A stretch of 64,000 nt of DNA from NCBI GenBank assembly GCA_028704555.1, contig JAQWFD010000014.1:19827-83826 (forward strand). The letters are read 5' to 3'. Positions 9,784 through 19,138 of the stretch are shown piece by piece. Each line of letters opens with the position of its first letter. Position 1 is the first letter of the stretch. The notes beneath the pieces are model-generated. The model was not told where the DNA came from, did not search any database, and saw only the letters and a program-made list of their open reading frames with translations. Origin of the DNA: Desulfobacterales bacterium (GTDB taxonomy: Bacteria; Desulfobacterota; Desulfobacteria; Desulfobacterales; JAQWFD01). The translations under genes and the position numbers were made by a program.

Positions 9784-9822
9784 AAAAAATGCCGGAAGCG
9801 GAACTGACTTCAGTTTCCGGCA
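9784..9822 (-). terminator. Intrinsic terminator directly before the helicase start (second of two)
   Basis: On the minus strand the arms TGCCGGAA and TTCCGGCA form an 8-bp stem. The intervening sequence is itself partly self-complementary (AACTGA/TCAGTT), and TTTTTT follows. It ends 15 bases before the helicase ATG, so it lies inside the transcribed leader, where it could stop transcription before the gene. Confidence 0.8.
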
Positions 9823-9834
9823 TATATGCTCCAT

Positions 9835-9865
9835 AAAAAAAGCCGCCCAGGTAAATCTGGACGGC
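9835..9865 (-). terminator. Intrinsic terminator in the helicase leader (first of two)
   Basis: On the minus strand GCCGTCCAG and CTGGGCGGC pair over 9 bp with one U-G wobble and a six-base loop, followed at once by TTTTTTT. It lies 66-97 bases before the helicase ATG and about 75-105 bases after the likely transcription start. With the second hairpin it forms a tandem attenuator-like arrangement. Confidence 0.8.
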
Positions 9866-9945
9866 ATCACGCTTGCGAACCTCTGAAAACCGGAATTTTA
9901 AAATTGAACGACAACTTTTGGTGGGCTTTCAGACCAGTTTTGATA

Positions 9946-9974
9946 CATATATCCCTATATGATCGATTTATCAA
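9946..9974 (-). promoter_or_regulatory. Candidate sigma-70 promoter of the helicase
   Basis: On the minus strand TTGATA (9974-9969) and TATATG (9951-9946) are separated by exactly 17 bases. Initiation near 9939 would give a leader of about 170 bases holding both terminators. This is a consensus match only. Confidence 0.45.
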
Positions 9975-10240
9975 TCTTTTTTTATTTAAATTTGATCGGC
10001 CGGGCATTTTATCGGCATGGATTCTGCTTTCCGGCATCAAGGGCGTCACGAACAGGGGCCCGGGAGAGATTTACGCGAAATCCGGATAAAACAGGTTCCG
10101 CGCTTCAAATAAGCCGATCGTGCAATGTCGTACGCCGGCAACGGCCGGGACTTTGAAACTACACGTAAGAGAATATGGCCGCAGTGATGATCAGGCCCGA
10201 TTTTCTATTCCATGGACCGGCCCGCCCCAGGGCTTGCGTT

Positions 10241-12748
10241 TTACCGCGGGATGCCTTGACCGGTGACCGGCCGGCTCTCTTCCATCGGGGCCACGTTCCA
10301 GATGGTTTTGGCATATTCGAGCACGGCCCGGTCGCTTGAAAAATATCCCATGCCGGCCGTGTTGAGAATAGACCGTCGGGTCCACAGCCCGGTATCCCGA
10401 AATATCCGGCTGACGTCCTCCTGTTTGCGGATATAGGATCGATAATCCGCCAGGATAAAATATCGGTCGCCGGCTGCCAGAAGGGACTCCCGGATCGGGT
10501 CAAACAGGCCCGGAGATCCGGGAGATAACTTGCTGCCGGTCAGCATGTCGATGGCCTGTTTCAGCTCCATATCGTTAAGATAATATGCTTTCGGGTTATA
10601 CCCTCCGGCTTTCAGGTTTTCCAGTTCTTCAACAGTTAAACCGAATACAAACATGTTTTCCCTGCCGATTTCTTCCATGATTTCGATGTTGGCGCCATCC
10701 AGCGTGCCGATAATCTGGCTGCCATTAAGGGCAAATTTCATATTTCCGGTGCCGGAGGCTTCCATGCCGGCCGTGGAGATCTGCTCGGACAGGTCGGCTG
10801 CCGGAATGACTTTTTCGGCTTGAGTTACGCTGTAGTTTGACAAAAAAATGACTTTGATCTGCCGGTTGACGTCCGGATCGGTATTGACAAGATCCGCCAC
10901 CGAATTGATCAGCTTGATGATCAGTTTGGCCAGGGTATATCCCGGTGCGGCTTTGCCGCTGAAAATGAAGGTTCTGGGGACACCCGCCGATGACGGGTTT
11001 TCTTTCAGGCGGTTGTACAGGGTCAGGATATGGAGCACATTCAGCAGCTGGCGTTTATATTCGTGAATACGCTTGATCTGAACATCAAACAGCGAATTGA
11101 TGTCAACGCTGTGTCCGGTTTTTTTAAGTATATACCGGAAAAGGTGTTCCTTGTTTTTACGTTTGACCCGCTGCCATGCATTTTGAAATTTTGGATCATC
11201 CGCGTAAGGAATCAGGCCCTTGAGCTTGTTGAGATCGCAGATCCATCCGGTTCCTATGGCTGAATTGATCAGGCCGGTCAGATCCGGATTGATCTGCAGG
11301 AGCCATCGGCGGGGTGAAATTCCATTGGTGATGTTGTGAATTCGGCCCGGGAAAAACAGTTCGAAATCTTTGAAAAGGCGTGTTTTCAGTATGCGGGTGT
11401 GCAGGGCCGATACGCCGTTGACCGCGTGGCTGCCGACTATCGCCAGGTGGGCCATTCGAACCCGGGGCGCATCTCCTTCCTGAATGATAGACATGCGGGA
11501 TAATATTTCCGGATTGTCCGGATACCGCGATGCAACCTGTTCCATGAACCGTCGGTTAATTTCATAAATAAGCTGCATATGCCGTGGCAGATTCTGTTCT
11601 AATAGCGATACCGGCCAGGTTTCGAGTGCTTCAGGCAAAACGGTATGGTTGGTATAGGCGAAGGTGCGCACGCAGATATCCCACGCTGTGTCCCATTCCA
11701 GCTTCTCTTCGTCCAGAAGCAGTCGCATTAATTCGGGAATGCTGATGGCCGGATGCGTTTCGTTCAGATGAACGGCGACCATATCCGGAAAATCGGTAAA
11801 GCTGCTGTGGTATTTTTTGTACCTGCGCATAATATCCTGAAATGTTGCGGAAACAAAGAAATACTCCTGTTTGATCCGAAGCGTTTTGCCCACCATGACG
11901 GTTTCACTGGGATAGAGCACCTTTGATATGTTTTCACTCAGCGCCTTTGCCTGCATGGCGCCCATATAGTCTCCCCGGTGGAAATATTCGAGGTCAAATT
12001 CACGGCTGGACAGGGCGGCCCAAAGCCGCATGTTCGTGACATAGTCATTCCTGAAGCCGGGTATGAAGATATCGCAGGCCATGGCCATGACATTGTCCGT
12101 ATCTTCCCAGCGGTATCTGAGCTTTCCGTCTGCATCGGTGTACGAACTTGACCGGCCATAGAATTTGATTTCATACAGATAGCCCCGTCGCTGGATTTCC
12201 CAGGGGTTGCCGGATCGAATCCAGTTGTCGCATTGTTCCACCTGATATCCGTTGACGATGGTTTGAAAAAATATACCATAATCGTAGCGTATTCCGTAAC
12301 CGTAACCGGGTATTTTCAAGCTGGCCATTGAATCCAGAAAGCACGACCCCAGTCTTCCCAGTCCTCCGTTGCCCAATCCGGCATCCCATTCCTCATCCTC
12401 CAGGTCTTTCAGGGAAAATCCGGATTCTTCGAGGGCCTGAATGCACTCCTCTTTCATGTCCATATTCACGAGGTAGTTCATCAGAAAACGACCGGGAAGG
12501 AATTCGAGGGAAAGATAATATACCCGTTTGGTGCAGGTATCGTAATAGGCTCGCTGTGTCCGGAGCCATCGTTGTATGAGCCGGTCCCGTACTGAATAGG
12601 CCAGACCGTTGTAATAAAGATGCATTTTGGGCGGGTAGCAGTCATTGCCCAGTGTGGACACAATATGGCTTTGGATGCTGCGCCTGAGGGGGGCGCTTTC
12701 GTTAACATTGGTTAATCGGGTCTGGGGAGGATCTTCTCGCTTGTCCAT
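10241..12748 (-). CDS. glgP: Glycogen/maltodextrin phosphorylase
   Basis: This 835-residue protein is of normal length for the GT35 phosphorylase family. It has the early LSLEFLPGRFL and GNGGLGRLGSCFLDS, the mid-protein KRIHEYKRQLLN, and the pyridoxal-phosphate lysine in EASGTGNMKFALNG. It releases glucose-1-phosphate from the non-reducing ends of glycogen. The ATG at 12748 (MDKREDPP) matches the usual N-terminus; the 75 codons open upstream look non-coding. It is a different subtype from the phosphorylase at 50296, which belongs to the DUF3417-bearing group, and lies far from the main glycogen cluster. A GalT-like gene is divergent from it. Confidence 0.94.
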   Translation of the reverse strand: MDKREDPPQTRLTNVNESAPLRRSIQSHIVSTLGNDCYPPKMHLYYNGLAYSVRDRLIQRWLRTQRAYYDTCTKRVYYLSLEFLPGRFLMNYLVNMDMKEECIQALEESGFSLKDLEDEEWDAGLGNGGLGRLGSCFLDSMASLKIPGYGYGIRYDYGIFFQTIVNGYQVEQCDNWIRSGNPWEIQRRGYLYEIKFYGRSSSYTDADGKLRYRWEDTDNVMAMACDIFIPGFRNDYVTNMRLWAALSSREFDLEYFHRGDYMGAMQAKALSENISKVLYPSETVMVGKTLRIKQEYFFVSATFQDIMRRYKKYHSSFTDFPDMVAVHLNETHPAISIPELMRLLLDEEKLEWDTAWDICVRTFAYTNHTVLPEALETWPVSLLEQNLPRHMQLIYEINRRFMEQVASRYPDNPEILSRMSIIQEGDAPRVRMAHLAIVGSHAVNGVSALHTRILKTRLFKDFELFFPGRIHNITNGISPRRWLLQINPDLTGLINSAIGTGWICDLNKLKGLIPYADDPKFQNAWQRVKRKNKEHLFRYILKKTGHSVDINSLFDVQIKRIHEYKRQLLNVLHILTLYNRLKENPSSAGVPRTFIFSGKAAPGYTLAKLIIKLINSVADLVNTDPDVNRQIKVIFLSNYSVTQAEKVIPAADLSEQISTAGMEASGTGNMKFALNGSQIIGTLDGANIEIMEEIGRENMFVFGLTVEELENLKAGGYNPKAYYLNDMELKQAIDMLTGSKLSPGSPGLFDPIRESLLAAGDRYFILADYRSYIRKQEDVSRIFRDTGLWTRRSILNTAGMGYFSSDRAVLEYAKTIWNVAPMEESRPVTGQGIPR

Positions 12749-13414
12749 GGTGAAATTATCCGTCCGGGTAAAAGTGTATTGAAACCGTTGCCGGCTTCGG
12801 CCTTGCCGGGAAAATTCGTTCCCGTGACTGCCGTCGGGCGCCGGGGATACGGAATTGCCACTGATAGGTGATGGCGTTATTGATGTGCAGCCGGTTCTTA
12901 TAAAATAACCGGTTGACGGATATAACACAATTGAATTTTTTCCCGGTTCATGAAGACGGATGCTGACGGGCACGCTGGTGGTCCGGTTTATCGAAGCCGG
13001 AATGAGGCGTATCCCCCATAAGGTCGGAGTTTTTCAAGAGGATTATCCGTATGTCCTTATTTTTCTGCCCCGGTGCCGAAAAGGGTGAACGCGGGAGAAA
13101 AATTCGGCAGATGGGCAGTCGGTCTGGATTGCGGCGGATGTGATACCTGTTGTATTCCTGTTGATTGTGAAATAATTTATATATATTAAGTTGATGACCG
13201 CTTTTCAGTAAAGCTTGTGTCATTCGGATTTGCAGGACAGATCAGCAGAAAGGGCTTCCCATGCGCTTCCGGATTTTAAATCGATTGTACGCATTCCGGA
13301 TGATAAGGACAGGGGCTTCGGCAGGACGGTGCTTTTTTGTACAGGCCCATAGACCATGGCAGTGCCGTACCGGTATAGCCCCGATATACACTTTTAAAAC
13401 AGGGGATTGTTATC
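12749..13414. other. Divergent intergenic region, 666 bases
   Basis: The promoters of glgP (minus) and the GalT-like gene (plus) should both lie here. I see no gene with recognisable content, no clear riboswitch and no hairpin plus U-tract. The minus-strand open frame at 12948-13223 has no homology I recognise and no ribosome site. Confidence 0.4.
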
Positions 13415-14440
13415 GTGAACCATATGTTTCATAAACGGGTTGTTGAATCGACGTTTCTGGATCCTGCGAACGGATTTGAAAAAAAAACCATTCCGATTGA
13501 AATCAGAACAGATCGCTTTACTCAGAGGGTATCGCGGGTGTTGACAGACAGAATGAAATTTCCTGAAGCGGATCTGGATACGGGGCTGATCGAAAAATCA
13601 TTGCGGAACTGTCCGTTTTGTCCGGGTAATCTGGAAACCATGACACCGAAATTTCCGGCCTCAATGGTGCCCGAAGGCCGGATCCGCTTCGGAAAATCAA
13701 CCGTTTTTCCAAACGCGTTTCCTTACAGCCGTTATGGAAGTGTAACGGTTATGTCAGAAACGCACTATGTGCCACTGCATCGCTTCGCTGACGAGCCCGG
13801 GATACTGGCCGATGCGATAAAAGCCAGCCGGCTGTATATAGATGCCGTGAAAAGTGCCGTTGTGGGGCTTTCATACGCATCCATCAATTGGAACTTCATG
13901 CCGGGAGCCGGCGGCGGATTGATTCATCCCCACCTTCAAACCATTGTAACCCGCGAACCGGCTGCTTTCCATCAGAAGCTGCTGAAGGCATCGGCTCAAT
14001 ATTCCTCGGGGCATGGGAAAAATTACTGGGCTGATCTGATCGACTACGAAAAGGAAAATAAGAGCCGGTATCTGTTCGGCTGCGGAGGAATCGAATTTTT
14101 GTCATGTTTCAGCCCGGGAGGCATGTTCGGAGAGATTCTCGCGGTGTTCACCGGTATTACGAAGTATCAGCAGATCGGTGAACCGGTCTGGGGTGATTTT
14201 GTCAGCGGATTGTCGCGTATTATCGGCGCATTGAGCCGGCAGCATCTGAATAACCTGAACATGACCCTGATGCTGTCTTTTGACGGAGATGACCACTTCT
14301 GGATCCAGGCACGGGTCATTCCCCGGCTGACGCTTCCGCCATTCGGGACCAGCGATGTCAATTTTTTTGAAAAAGGCCATGGCGAAATCATCGTCACGGT
14401 GCCTCCTGAAGCGCTGGCCGGATATGTGGGAGACGAATGA
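13415..14440 (+). CDS. Galactose-1-phosphate uridylyltransferase-like HIT-family protein
   Basis: This 341-residue protein has the GalT layout: CPFCPGN near residue 67 (a zinc-type CxxC), NAFPY, and the nucleophile region with GLIHPHLQTIV in place of the usual HPHxQ. GalT members transfer UMP or AMP between sugar phosphates; relatives act as ADP-glucose or sugar-1-phosphate adenylyltransferases. Being next to glgP suggests a role in glucose-1-phosphate handling, but that is inference. The GTG at 13415 has an AGGGGA site eight bases upstream; the ATG at 13424 is too far from it. The C-terminal region diverges from standard GalT, so the substrate is uncertain. Confidence 0.8.
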   Translation: MNHMFHKRVVESTFLDPANGFEKKTIPIEIRTDRFTQRVSRVLTDRMKFPEADLDTGLIEKSLRNCPFCPGNLETMTPKFPASMVPEGRIRFGKSTVFPNAFPYSRYGSVTVMSETHYVPLHRFADEPGILADAIKASRLYIDAVKSAVVGLSYASINWNFMPGAGGGLIHPHLQTIVTREPAAFHQKLLKASAQYSSGHGKNYWADLIDYEKENKSRYLFGCGGIEFLSCFSPGGMFGEILAVFTGITKYQQIGEPVWGDFVSGLSRIIGALSRQHLNNLNMTLMLSFDGDDHFWIQARVIPRLTLPPFGTSDVNFFEKGHGEIIVTVPPEALAGYVGDE

Positions 14441-14808
14441 CGCATGTATCAAGTCGGCTGCAGATAAGAATGGAGCCGGGTCAGGGTGCGGAAAATGTGC
14501 TGCATCTTCAAATCGTCATGATCGGCCCCTGACCATGCAAGCCGTTTTGCGCTTTAGCTTTATAATTCAGACATTGGCCGGATCGTGTCGGAGAAGCCGG
14601 CAATGGGCGGGAAGGCGTCCGCGTCAACGTGGCCGAAATTATGATCAGGCCCAGAAAATGAACCAAAGCAAACCGTACGTAGCATGGGAATCCTTCCGGA
14701 TGCCGTGTGCTTTTCGAAGCAGGCGGCCACGGGTTAAACAAATATTGTTTTGAGTAATACACTTTCGTGGGGCATAAATATTACCCTGTGTTGCAGAGGC
14801 ATTGGAGT
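14441..14808. other. Intergenic region without a supported gene
   Basis: These 368 bases separate the GalT-like gene from cheV. I find no domain in the overlapping open frames on either strand and no convincing terminator or riboswitch. It presumably contains the cheV promoter. Confidence 0.4.
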
Positions 14809-15732
14809 ATGAAACAGAATAAAATTTTGCTGGAAAGCGGTACAAATGAGATGGAATTACTGGCCTTTTCGATTGGAGGGCAGACGTTTGGCGTCAATGT
14901 GGCAAAAGTCCAATCCATAGTTCAATTTGATCCGGTGAACGTAACGCAAATTCCCCTGTCCCCTCCGGCTATATCGGGTATGATGTTATATCGGAACCGG
15001 ACGATTCCTTTGATCGACCTGGCAATCGCGTTAAATATCAAAAAATCTGAGGATATTGAAAGGCCGATCGTTATTATCAGTGAATTTAACAAACGGATTC
15101 ATGGCCTCAGGGTAGATCAAGTCTATCGGATCTATCGCCTGGGCTGGAAAGATTTTATTCCGCTTGAAGCGTTTTTTGGACAATATGACCCCTTTATTAT
15201 CGGCTCCGTTCATATGGCTGACACCGAGATCATGGTCATTGATCTGGAGAAGATTCTGGCAACCCTGTTTCCGGATTTATCGTTTGAAGAAATTTCCATA
15301 TCTTCTATGAAACAGGACGAGCAGCTGGCGAGGAGTCAAGTCCAAATCGTATTCGTCGAAGATTCTCACAGTATTCGGAATAATGTCATCAGAATTCTGA
15401 AAAATTCCGGGTATTCAGATATTCAGGCTTTCACCGATGGCCAGCAGGCATTTGAGTCGTTACAGAAGCTTCGTAATGAATTCGATAAGGATAACGGCGC
15501 CAGACTGCCGGATGTGATTGTCAGTGATATCGAAATGCCCCAAATGGACGGGCTTACGCTGTGCATGAAAACTAAAACGGAGCTTGGATTCGACCAGATT
15601 CCGTTTATCATGTTTTCGAGCCTTATTAATCATCAAATGATTCATAAATGCAGGCGTGTCTGCGCAGATGGCTATGTAACAAAGCCCGAGATGAACAAAC
15701 TGATTTCCATGATCGATGAGATGTGTCATTGA
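14809..15732 (+). CDS. CheV-type chemotaxis coupling protein (CheW-REC)
   Basis: This 307-residue protein has an N-terminal CheW domain (ELLAFSIGGQTFGVNVAKVQ, about residues 15-160) that couples receptors to CheA, and a C-terminal receiver (VQIVFVEDSHSIRNNV, IVSDIEMPQMDG, FSSL, then K in GYVTKP). This is the CheV architecture, which in other bacteria modulates adaptation. No other chemotaxis gene lies nearby, so it is an orphan. The ATG at 14809 follows an AGAGG site about ten bases away. Confidence 0.9.
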   Translation: MKQNKILLESGTNEMELLAFSIGGQTFGVNVAKVQSIVQFDPVNVTQIPLSPPAISGMMLYRNRTIPLIDLAIALNIKKSEDIERPIVIISEFNKRIHGLRVDQVYRIYRLGWKDFIPLEAFFGQYDPFIIGSVHMADTEIMVIDLEKILATLFPDLSFEEISISSMKQDEQLARSQVQIVFVEDSHSIRNNVIRILKNSGYSDIQAFTDGQQAFESLQKLRNEFDKDNGARLPDVIVSDIEMPQMDGLTLCMKTKTELGFDQIPFIMFSSLINHQMIHKCRRVCADGYVTKPEMNKLISMIDEMCH

Positions 15733-15824
15733 CATGCCGGTTTTGTCAAACGCCCATGTGCTGAAGCAAATTTGAATAAACGCCGGGGGTCGCGGGCGTA
15801 GAATGATTACACAGGGAGGTGTTC

Positions 15825-16574
15825 ATGAGCGATGTGGTGGTATCCAGGGACGGGCAGGTTGCCGTTGTCACCTTGGCCAGGGGCAAGGTGAATGCGTTGA
15901 ATGAATCCATGGTAGGTGAGCTCCGCGAATGTTTCGGCCGATTGGAGAAAGATCAGGCTATCCGGTCGGTCATGTTGACCGGCCAGGGACGGTTTTTTTC
16001 GTTTGGATTCGATATCCCCGAATTTTTTGATTGTTCCAGAGAAGATTTTACCGGATTTGTTACCCGATTTACAGAACTGTATACCTTCCTGTTTTTGTTC
16101 CCCAAACCGGTGATTGCAGCATTGAACGGTCATGCGATGGCGGGCGGGTGCATGCTGGCAACCGCATGTGATTATCGGGTGATGGTCGACGGGAAGTCAA
16201 AAATTTCGTTAAATGAAATCAGTTTTGGCGCCACAGTCCTTGCCGGAAGTGTTTATATGCTTCGGGCATGCGTGGGCCATCGAAATGCGGAAAAAATTCT
16301 CTCTGGCGGATCGCTTTATTCTGCACAAGAGGCGCTGGAGGCAGGATTGATTGATCAGGCAGCAGACCCTCAGCGCCTGGCAGATGTGTCCATGCAGATC
16401 GCATCGGAATTTGGCCGGAAAGACAGCCGTGCGTTCAGCAGTATAAAGCAGCTGCTAAGAGAACCGGTAGCCCGCCGGATGCGGCAGGATGAACCCCGGT
16501 CTGTCAACGAATTCGTAAACATCTGGTATTCCGCGTCAGTTCGGGAAAACCTCAGGCAGATCAAAATTTTTTAA
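15825..16574 (+). CDS. Enoyl-CoA hydratase/isomerase family protein
   Basis: This 249-residue crotonase-fold protein has LTGQGRFFSFGFDIPEFF and the oxyanion-hole loop ALNGHAMAGGCMLATACDYRVM. The typical hydratase glutamates are not both evident, and the short length and GATVLAGSVYML segment are closer to delta3-delta2-enoyl-CoA isomerases. Substrate and pathway are not decided by context. The ATG at 15825 has an excellent GGGAGGTG site. Confidence 0.85.
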   Translation: MSDVVVSRDGQVAVVTLARGKVNALNESMVGELRECFGRLEKDQAIRSVMLTGQGRFFSFGFDIPEFFDCSREDFTGFVTRFTELYTFLFLFPKPVIAALNGHAMAGGCMLATACDYRVMVDGKSKISLNEISFGATVLAGSVYMLRACVGHRNAEKILSGGSLYSAQEALEAGLIDQAADPQRLADVSMQIASEFGRKDSRAFSSIKQLLREPVARRMRQDEPRSVNEFVNIWYSASVRENLRQIKIF

Positions 16575-16929
16575 GATAAGTTCTTGACGCTGTGATCCGA
16601 TCTCGATTATTTAACAGAGTCAATCCATGAGAAGTATTCAAAAGGACTGTTACTGTCAGAGGCGTTAGCCTTAAAGCGGATTGGGATGCCGTCCGGATCT
16701 GATTTCCGGGTTTTCGTCCGTCCACTGCATAAGCTGTTGGAAAAAAAATTAAGACCTGTTATGGTGCATTTTGGAAGTTGTCGGATTTTCTGACGGTGTT
16801 GACTCATAACCTTTCGATTTGATGGCTAACTGCCTTATTTTTATGGAAGAAATCGAGCGCTTAAAAAAGACAACAGATGTAGCGCTTTCCTGTGCTTAAT
16901 CATGCAGCAGGAGAGAAAGGAGACGGGCA
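16575..16929. other. Intergenic region before the cytochrome cluster
   Basis: These 355 bases probably hold the promoter of the cytochrome genes. I see no gene and no clear consensus promoter that would stand out from the AT-rich background. Confidence 0.4.
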
Positions 16930-17718
16930 ATGAGAAGGAGGGGGGTATTCGCTGTATTGGGCATCTTGTGGATCATTTCCGGATATCAGTGGGCCCGGGC
17001 TGAAGTAGAACCGGTCCCCCTGGTGGAGGAGGACTGCTATAAATGTCACATGGAGATTGTCAATCTGGTTAAGGAAAAAGGCGGACTGCATCAGGATGTG
17101 GCCTGCCTTGAATGCCACGCGGAACATCCCCCTCAGGGAAAAGATGTTATCCCGGCATGTGATATGTGTCATGCCGCTGATGACTCGTCTCATTATGCGG
17201 TGAGTGGATGTAATTCCTGCCATGATCCGCATGCTCCCGGGAAAATCGATTTAACCCGGATCGATCCGGCCAAACCCGCCTGCCTTTCCTGCCATCCGGA
17301 TCAGGGCAAGGAAATGGATGCCGTTCCGACGCTGCATGCCGAACTCGACTGTAAGGAATGTCATACGGAACACGGCCAGGCACTGGGGTGCCTCGAATGT
17401 CATGAAACCCATACCGCCGCTATGGAGGAAAAAGACTGCCTCCGGTGTCACAAGCCTCACAGCCCCACACAGATTTTTTATGATGATCAGATCCCATCAG
17501 GGTTCTGTGTCTGCTGTCATGACAAGGTCGGCGCCGGTCTTGCGGCAAGCAGCAAGGCGCATCAATCCATGGCGTGTACCGAATGTCACGAGCACTCGCA
17601 TAAGGCCGCATCATCATGTGATGCCTGCCATGATCAAACGGTGCACGGCACGTATATGCATGAAAAATTCCCCGAATGTCTGACATGTCACAGGGATCCG
17701 CATGCGTTGGCTGAATAG
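16930..17718 (+). CDS. Secreted dodecahaem c-type cytochrome
   Basis: This 262-residue protein has a cleavable signal peptide (basic MRRR, hydrophobic core, ARA) and 12 CxxCH haem motifs: CYKCH, CLECH, CDMCH, CNSCH, CLSCH, CKECH, CLECH, CLRCH, CVCCH, CTECH, CDACH and CLTCH. The first eight form one module and the last four a tail, both reused in the next gene. Such haem wires carry electrons in the periplasm or to the outside. The ATG has an AAAGGAG ribosome site. It is the first of three tandem cytochrome genes. Confidence 0.95.
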   Translation: MRRRGVFAVLGILWIISGYQWARAEVEPVPLVEEDCYKCHMEIVNLVKEKGGLHQDVACLECHAEHPPQGKDVIPACDMCHAADDSSHYAVSGCNSCHDPHAPGKIDLTRIDPAKPACLSCHPDQGKEMDAVPTLHAELDCKECHTEHGQALGCLECHETHTAAMEEKDCLRCHKPHSPTQIFYDDQIPSGFCVCCHDKVGAGLAASSKAHQSMACTECHEHSHKAASSCDACHDQTVHGTYMHEKFPECLTCHRDPHALAE

Positions 17719-17800
17719 GTGAAAGATGATCAGTAAACATGGCGGCCGCCCGTCATGTTATATTCCGGGACGCTCTCGGAAGAGAGCATGGGGGGCAATC

Positions 17801-19057
17801 ATGAGAAGATACCTTATGGCGATTACAATCGGTTGCGGGGTGATGGTTCTGTCAAGCACATTATCCCTTGCCGGCGACGCTTATCCGCTGACGGATAAAG
17901 ATTGTGTCAAATGCCATTTGCAACAGGTCAGGGATGTGGATGAACGCGGCGGGCTCCATAAAACAGAGGTGGGTTGTCTGGACTGTCACGAGGAGCATTC
18001 TCCCCGGGGGAAAAATACGATTGTTTCCTGCAGCCGTTGTCATGAACCGGCAGAACATGCGCATTATTCCGTAAAAAATTGCATTGCCTGCCATTATCCC
18101 CATTATCCGATGGAAATGGATCTGGCCCGGATCGATGCGGTCAAACCGGCATGCGTTTCCTGCCATCCGGCTCCGGAAACGGATATGAACCGGTATCCCG
18201 GTGAGCATGCCCGGATGGATTGCAAGGAGTGTCATCCGCGACACGGGGAATCGACCGCATGCGGGGAATGTCATGATCCGCATGCCGATGGGATGGCGTT
18301 CGAGGATTGCCTCATGTGCCATCAGCCTCACCGGCCGGCCGCTATCGAATTTGCAGGTGCGCCGCCGGCAGGGCTGTGCAGCAGCTGCCATCCGGATGCG
18401 GTTCAGGAGATCACGGACAGAGGCGGGGCGCATGAGCAGGTGGGGTGCGTTGAATGCCATCTCCAGCATCCGCCGTCTGAGGCCGATGTCATTCCAGAAT
18501 GTGCGATGTGTCATTCTCCGGGCGAATCAAACCACTATGGCGTGGGTAACTGCGGAGCGTGTCATTATCCCCATTATCCCCTGGAAATCGACTACAAGCA
18601 AATCGCTTCCGTGAAACCGGTTTGTCTGTCCTGTCATCCAGAGCCGGGACGTCAGATGAAGAACAGTCCCAGCGGGCACGGGGCGCTTGACTGCAAGCAA
18701 TGTCATGCGGATCATGCACAGTCATCCGAATGCATGCAGTGCCATGAGCCCCATTCGGCTGCAATGAGTACCGAAAACTGTTTTATGTGTCATCAGCCTC
18801 ACAGTCCCGCGCCGGTTGCTTATACAGAACAGGTTCCGAATTCGTTCTGTGTCTGCTGCCATGATCGTCCGGGTGTTGATCTGAGCAGAACCCCTACGGC
18901 ACATCGGGCCCTGGCGTGTATCTATTGCCATCAGAAACAGCATACGAACGTGGTTGAATGCAGGACCTGTCATGGGCAGCCGCATGCATCCGATCTTCAT
19001 GCCAAGTATCCGGACTGCCTCAGGTGCCATCAGGACCCGCATGCCCTCATCCGGTAG
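17801..19057 (+). CDS. Secreted 20-haem c-type cytochrome with duplicated octahaem module
   Basis: This 418-residue protein has a signal peptide (MRRYLMAITIGCG...LAGDA) and 20 CxxCH motifs. It reads as two copies of an eight-haem module (CVKCH to CLMCH, then CSSCH to CFMCH) followed by the same four-haem tail as the previous protein (CVCCH, CIYCH, CRTCH, CLRCH). Landmarks HYPHYP and KPxCxSCHP recur at the same place in both copies. The likely role is a longer electron conduit. The ATG at 17801 follows a GGGGGG site; an in-frame start at 17726 would give no signal sequence at the N-terminus. Confidence 0.95.
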   Translation: MRRYLMAITIGCGVMVLSSTLSLAGDAYPLTDKDCVKCHLQQVRDVDERGGLHKTEVGCLDCHEEHSPRGKNTIVSCSRCHEPAEHAHYSVKNCIACHYPHYPMEMDLARIDAVKPACVSCHPAPETDMNRYPGEHARMDCKECHPRHGESTACGECHDPHADGMAFEDCLMCHQPHRPAAIEFAGAPPAGLCSSCHPDAVQEITDRGGAHEQVGCVECHLQHPPSEADVIPECAMCHSPGESNHYGVGNCGACHYPHYPLEIDYKQIASVKPVCLSCHPEPGRQMKNSPSGHGALDCKQCHADHAQSSECMQCHEPHSAAMSTENCFMCHQPHSPAPVAYTEQVPNSFCVCCHDRPGVDLSRTPTAHRALACIYCHQKQHTNVVECRTCHGQPHASDLHAKYPDCLRCHQDPHALIR

Positions 19058-19138
19058 CCGACCCGCTGACCGAATGGGGTGAACGACTTATGAATCCGGT
19101 GGCGTTTGTGAACGGTTAATCAGATGGGAAAATATGAG

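Noticed and set aside
12948..13223. Minus-strand gene upstream of glgP
   Set aside because: There is no ribosome site, and its composition and content look random.
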